A stretch of 64,000 bases of DNA from Kiritimatiellia bacterium (lineage in GTDB: Bacteria > Verrucomicrobiota > Kiritimatiellia > UBA8416 > YA12-FULL-48-11): contig JAQUPZ010000003.1 of assembly GCA_028716365.1 (NCBI GenBank), positions 186,001-250,000 on the forward strand, written 5' to 3'. Below, in pieces: positions 61,850 to 64,000 of the stretch. The position numbers were made by a program, and so were the translations under genes. The notes under the pieces were generated by a model. That model did no database searches and was not told the DNA's origin. It saw nothing but the letters and a program-made list of their open reading frames with translations. How positions within the stretch are numbered: position 1 is the stretch's first letter; the number at the start of each line of letters is the position of its first letter.

Positions 61850-63228
61850 ATTTAGCCCCTAAAAAGATAACGCTGACCGAATGGGACGAACGGTTTATTG
61901 AACTGCAAAGCGCCGGAATTAATCAGCCAAAGTACGGCGGACCTCTCCGCCGATACTTGACCGACGGTGACCTGCGCCTGGAGAAACTGAAGTTTGATAA
62001 TTCTCCGGCATCCCTGAATCTGTGGAATTTTCTTTTGACTGAAGAAGACCGCCTTCATGCCAGCAGGAAAGAAGGCCGGAAAATTATCGGGACAATGAAG
62101 GACCTCGGCACGGTTCCTGTCATGGCCTATTCACTGCCAAATGTCACGGCATTCTATCCGGATGGTGCATGGTGGACCCCATGTGTTATGGAGATGAGTT
62201 CCGGGGTTCTGGCTGTTGCTGATTCTCTTGGCATAGACGAATCATTCTGTCCCGTTCGTGCCATGCTTGGCGCTTTTGTCACAAAGGCACATTTTCCTGA
62301 TCCTGACCTGATTGTGTGTAGTGTCGGTGCTACCTGTGACGATTTTTCCGCTATAGCCCAGCGGCTGAATGGACTTGGTTATCCTATTTTGTGGTGGGAA
62401 ATACTACACAGACGGAAACCCGAGAGAAATGAACAATCTGTTAAACTGCCGGGTGGTTTTGAATGCCCTGTTGGCCAGGTTGAGTTTGTTGAATCTGAAC
62501 TGCAGAGGGTCAAGTTGGCGATTGAATCGCTGGCTGGTATGAAGATAGATGATAAGAGGCTTTGTACCGGGATTAAAACCGCGAACAAGGTACGGCAATA
62601 TCTCAGAGAACTGAGGCAGCTAACATTTACGGCAAGATTTTGTCCTCTACCGGCATTGGAATTACTTATAGCCGAGATGCTGGCGATACATTTCTGCTCT
62701 GACCAACAGGAAAGTCTGGACGTTCTCTCGGGACTGCTTGAAGAGATCCGGAAACGTATTTCTGCCGGTGTTGGTTTCTTTGATCCGGATGCTGTTCGTA
62801 TTTTCTGGGTAAATCCTGTGGCAGATCTGCGTGTGATGAACCTTCTTGAAGATTGCGGCGGTAGAATATGTGGTACCGATTACCTCTTCTGTCACGCACT
62901 GGATGAAATTCCGTTGGACATTCATCCAATGAACGCGTTAGCAAGAATGGCCCTTGCCGATCCGATGGTCGGATCGACAGGTGACAGGGCTCAGAGAATT
63001 TGCAATGATATTGGCTTGTTTGGTTCTGAAGCTGTAATTGTGTCGAGGATTCCGGGGGCAAGTCATTGCGCTCTTGAAGGGGCGATAATCGCCGATGAGG
63101 TCAGGTCGAAGATGAGACTGCCGGTTCTTGAGATCGAGGTGCCGCCATTGGCTGACTCAATACTGCCTTCACTTAATACCCGGTTGACTGCGTTGGTGGA
63201 AACCGTGAAGGAACGGAGAAAGAAATGA
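61846..63228 (+). CDS. HgdB-family (2-hydroxyacyl-CoA dehydratase-like) Fe-S subunit
   Basis: 460 residues starting with GTG. An N-terminal extension of about 75 residues precedes the family core. Candidate cluster ligands are Cys135 (DESFCPVRAM), Cys164 (GATCDDFSA) and Cys408 (PGASHCALEG), three as in HgdA/HgdB or BcrB/BcrC. The position equivalent to the first ligand of the double-cubane protein (GTVPVMAYSLP) has no Cys. It is coupled to the genes on both sides by four-base overlaps, which strongly suggests a complex. Dehydratase or aryl-reductase chemistry cannot be decided from sequence. Confidence 0.85.
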   Translation: MNLAPKKITLTEWDERFIELQSAGINQPKYGGPLRRYLTDGDLRLEKLKFDNSPASLNLWNFLLTEEDRLHASRKEGRKIIGTMKDLGTVPVMAYSLPNVTAFYPDGAWWTPCVMEMSSGVLAVADSLGIDESFCPVRAMLGAFVTKAHFPDPDLIVCSVGATCDDFSAIAQRLNGLGYPILWWEILHRRKPERNEQSVKLPGGFECPVGQVEFVESELQRVKLAIESLAGMKIDDKRLCTGIKTANKVRQYLRELRQLTFTARFCPLPALELLIAEMLAIHFCSDQQESLDVLSGLLEEIRKRISAGVGFFDPDAVRIFWVNPVADLRVMNLLEDCGGRICGTDYLFCHALDEIPLDIHPMNALARMALADPMVGSTGDRAQRICNDIGLFGSEAVIVSRIPGASHCALEGAIIADEVRSKMRLPVLEIEVPPLADSILPSLNTRLTALVETVKERRKK

Positions 63229-64000
63229 TTTATGCAGGCATAGATGCCGGTTCAAGGACTGTCAAAGCGATTCTTCTGGATGGTAAAGAACTTCGCGTTC
63301 TGGCTTCCGGTATTGCAGACCAGGGGATAAAGCAGGCCGATCTGGCCGAGTCTCTTTTGAAAGACATCCTGAAAAAGGCCGGTATAAACCGCAAAGATGT
63401 CGGTAAAATCATTGCTACCGGATATGGGCGAAATGCCATTGATTTCGCGGATACAACGATTACAGAAATAACCTGTCATGCCTGTGGTGTCCATCATTGG
63501 ATACCACAGGCTAGAACTGTGGTCGATATTGGCGGGCAGGACAGTAAAGTCTTGAGATTGGAACCTGATGGGGGAGTACGGGATTTCGTTATGAATGATC
63601 GTTGTGCCGCAGGAACCGGTCGTTTCCTTGAAGTTGTGGCGGCAAAGCTTGAGGTTTCTCTAAATGATCTTGGTGGAATGGCGCAACGGGCTAAAAAAGC
63701 ATCGGCCATCAGCAGTATGTGCGTTGTGTTTGCAGAAACTGAGATAATCGGACTTCTGGCTTCTGGTGAAACGCCGGAGAATATAGTTGCCGGCGTTCAG
63801 ATGTCCATCACATCCCGTATTACGTCGATGGCTGGCAGGAACATTACCGACCCCGTGGTTTTTACAGGTGGTGTTGCATTGATTCCCGGAATGGACAAGG
63901 CGTTGGAATCTGCCATCAATCATAAAATTATTATTTCTCCTGAACCCCAAATGACTGGTGCACTGGGAGCGGCGATATTGGCGGGACGGGAAGGACTGGA
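63225..64000 (+). CDS. ATP-dependent activator of HgdB-type reductases (HgdC/YjiL family), 3' end cut
   Basis: 258 codons are visible before the window ends, nearly the full family length. The ASKHA ATPase fold is marked by AGIDAGSRTVK at 4-14, VDIGGQDSK at 100-108 and FTGGVA at 213-218. NDRCAAGTGRFLE (Cys127) and SMCVVFAETE (Cys166) supply the two cysteines by which the homodimer bridges one [4Fe-4S] cluster. ATP-driven conformational change lowers the cluster potential so it can inject an electron into the partner proteins. It overlaps the upstream gene by four bases, confirming one operon. One activator may serve all three HgdB-type proteins. Confidence 0.95.
   Translation, partial: MIYAGIDAGSRTVKAILLDGKELRVLASGIADQGIKQADLAESLLKDILKKAGINRKDVGKIIATGYGRNAIDFADTTITEITCHACGVHHWIPQARTVVDIGGQDSKVLRLEPDGGVRDFVMNDRCAAGTGRFLEVVAAKLEVSLNDLGGMAQRAKKASAISSMCVVFAETEIIGLLASGETPENIVAGVQMSITSRITSMAGRNITDPVVFTGGVALIPGMDKALESAINHKIIISPEPQMTGALGAAILAGREGL

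Noticed and set aside
1..64000. CRISPR array, rRNA operon or complete insertion sequence
   Set aside because: No regularly spaced repeats, rRNA stretches or transposase genes were found on reading through.

Overview
The window looks like a chromosome segment of an anaerobic, Gram-negative bacterium, most likely of the PVC group (Lentisphaerota, Kiritimatiellota or a close relative). Supporting signs are a Tat-exported Gfo/Idh/MocA oxidoreductase, an outer-membrane barrel next to a Wza-like lipoprotein and a BY-kinase, FHA-domain proteins, RNase HIII, a giant alpha-2-macroglobulin, and oxygen-sensitive Fe-S enzymes of the 2-hydroxyacyl-CoA dehydratase type. The lineage is inferred from gene content only.

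Layout. 1-3543: five leftward genes (methyltransferase, haloalkane-dehalogenase-like hydrolase, ICMT-like methyltransferase, two small unknowns), visibly richer in G+C at the left end than what follows. 3544-4287: a gene-poor gap with a perfect 30-bp palindrome and a cluster of hairpins. 4288-11828: Tat oxidoreductase and alpha-2-macroglobulin. 11829-12926: a broken tRNA-Asp carrying two small palindromic insertions, an intact tRNA-Asp, and two GIY-YIG genes, one after each tRNA copy. 12933-16331: uppP, kdsD and a PAS/receiver protein. 16390-24859: a 1427-aa FHA membrane protein, trpF-trpB-trpA, a thioesterase and an M29 aminopeptidase, all rightward. 24906-31501: rnhC, then an exopolysaccharide export set. 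31506-39679: a large membrane protein, a metal exporter, and an ADP-forming acyl-CoA synthetase with a CoA-transferase/GNAT fusion. 39953-45022: ilvC, a PP-loop/NFACT-R protein, an FHA protein, pyrC and a methyltransferase. 45113-47775: the rpmH-rnpA-yidD-yidC block. 47783-56933: plsY-gpsA, gcvH, a prenyl synthase, zinc-ribbon proteins and MFS and MATE transporters.

The most interesting part is 56965-64000. A leftward pair encodes a NapH-like polyferredoxin and a secreted protein whose reading frame is interrupted by a single TGA at the second cysteine of a CPxCGGTG motif. The frame continues sensibly for 41 codons, and an 8-bp hairpin with a GGU loop lies 13 nt after the TGA, so this is a candidate CxxU selenoprotein. 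Divergent from it, behind a promoter and two tiny leader-peptide frames, is an operon of a methyltransferase, three dissimilar HgdB-type Fe-S proteins (the first a double-cubane-cluster protein) and their ATP-driven activator. The set suggests an ATP-dependent low-potential reductase of unknown substrate.

No rRNA genes, CRISPR arrays or complete insertion sequences were seen. All readings are by eye; no database search was possible.
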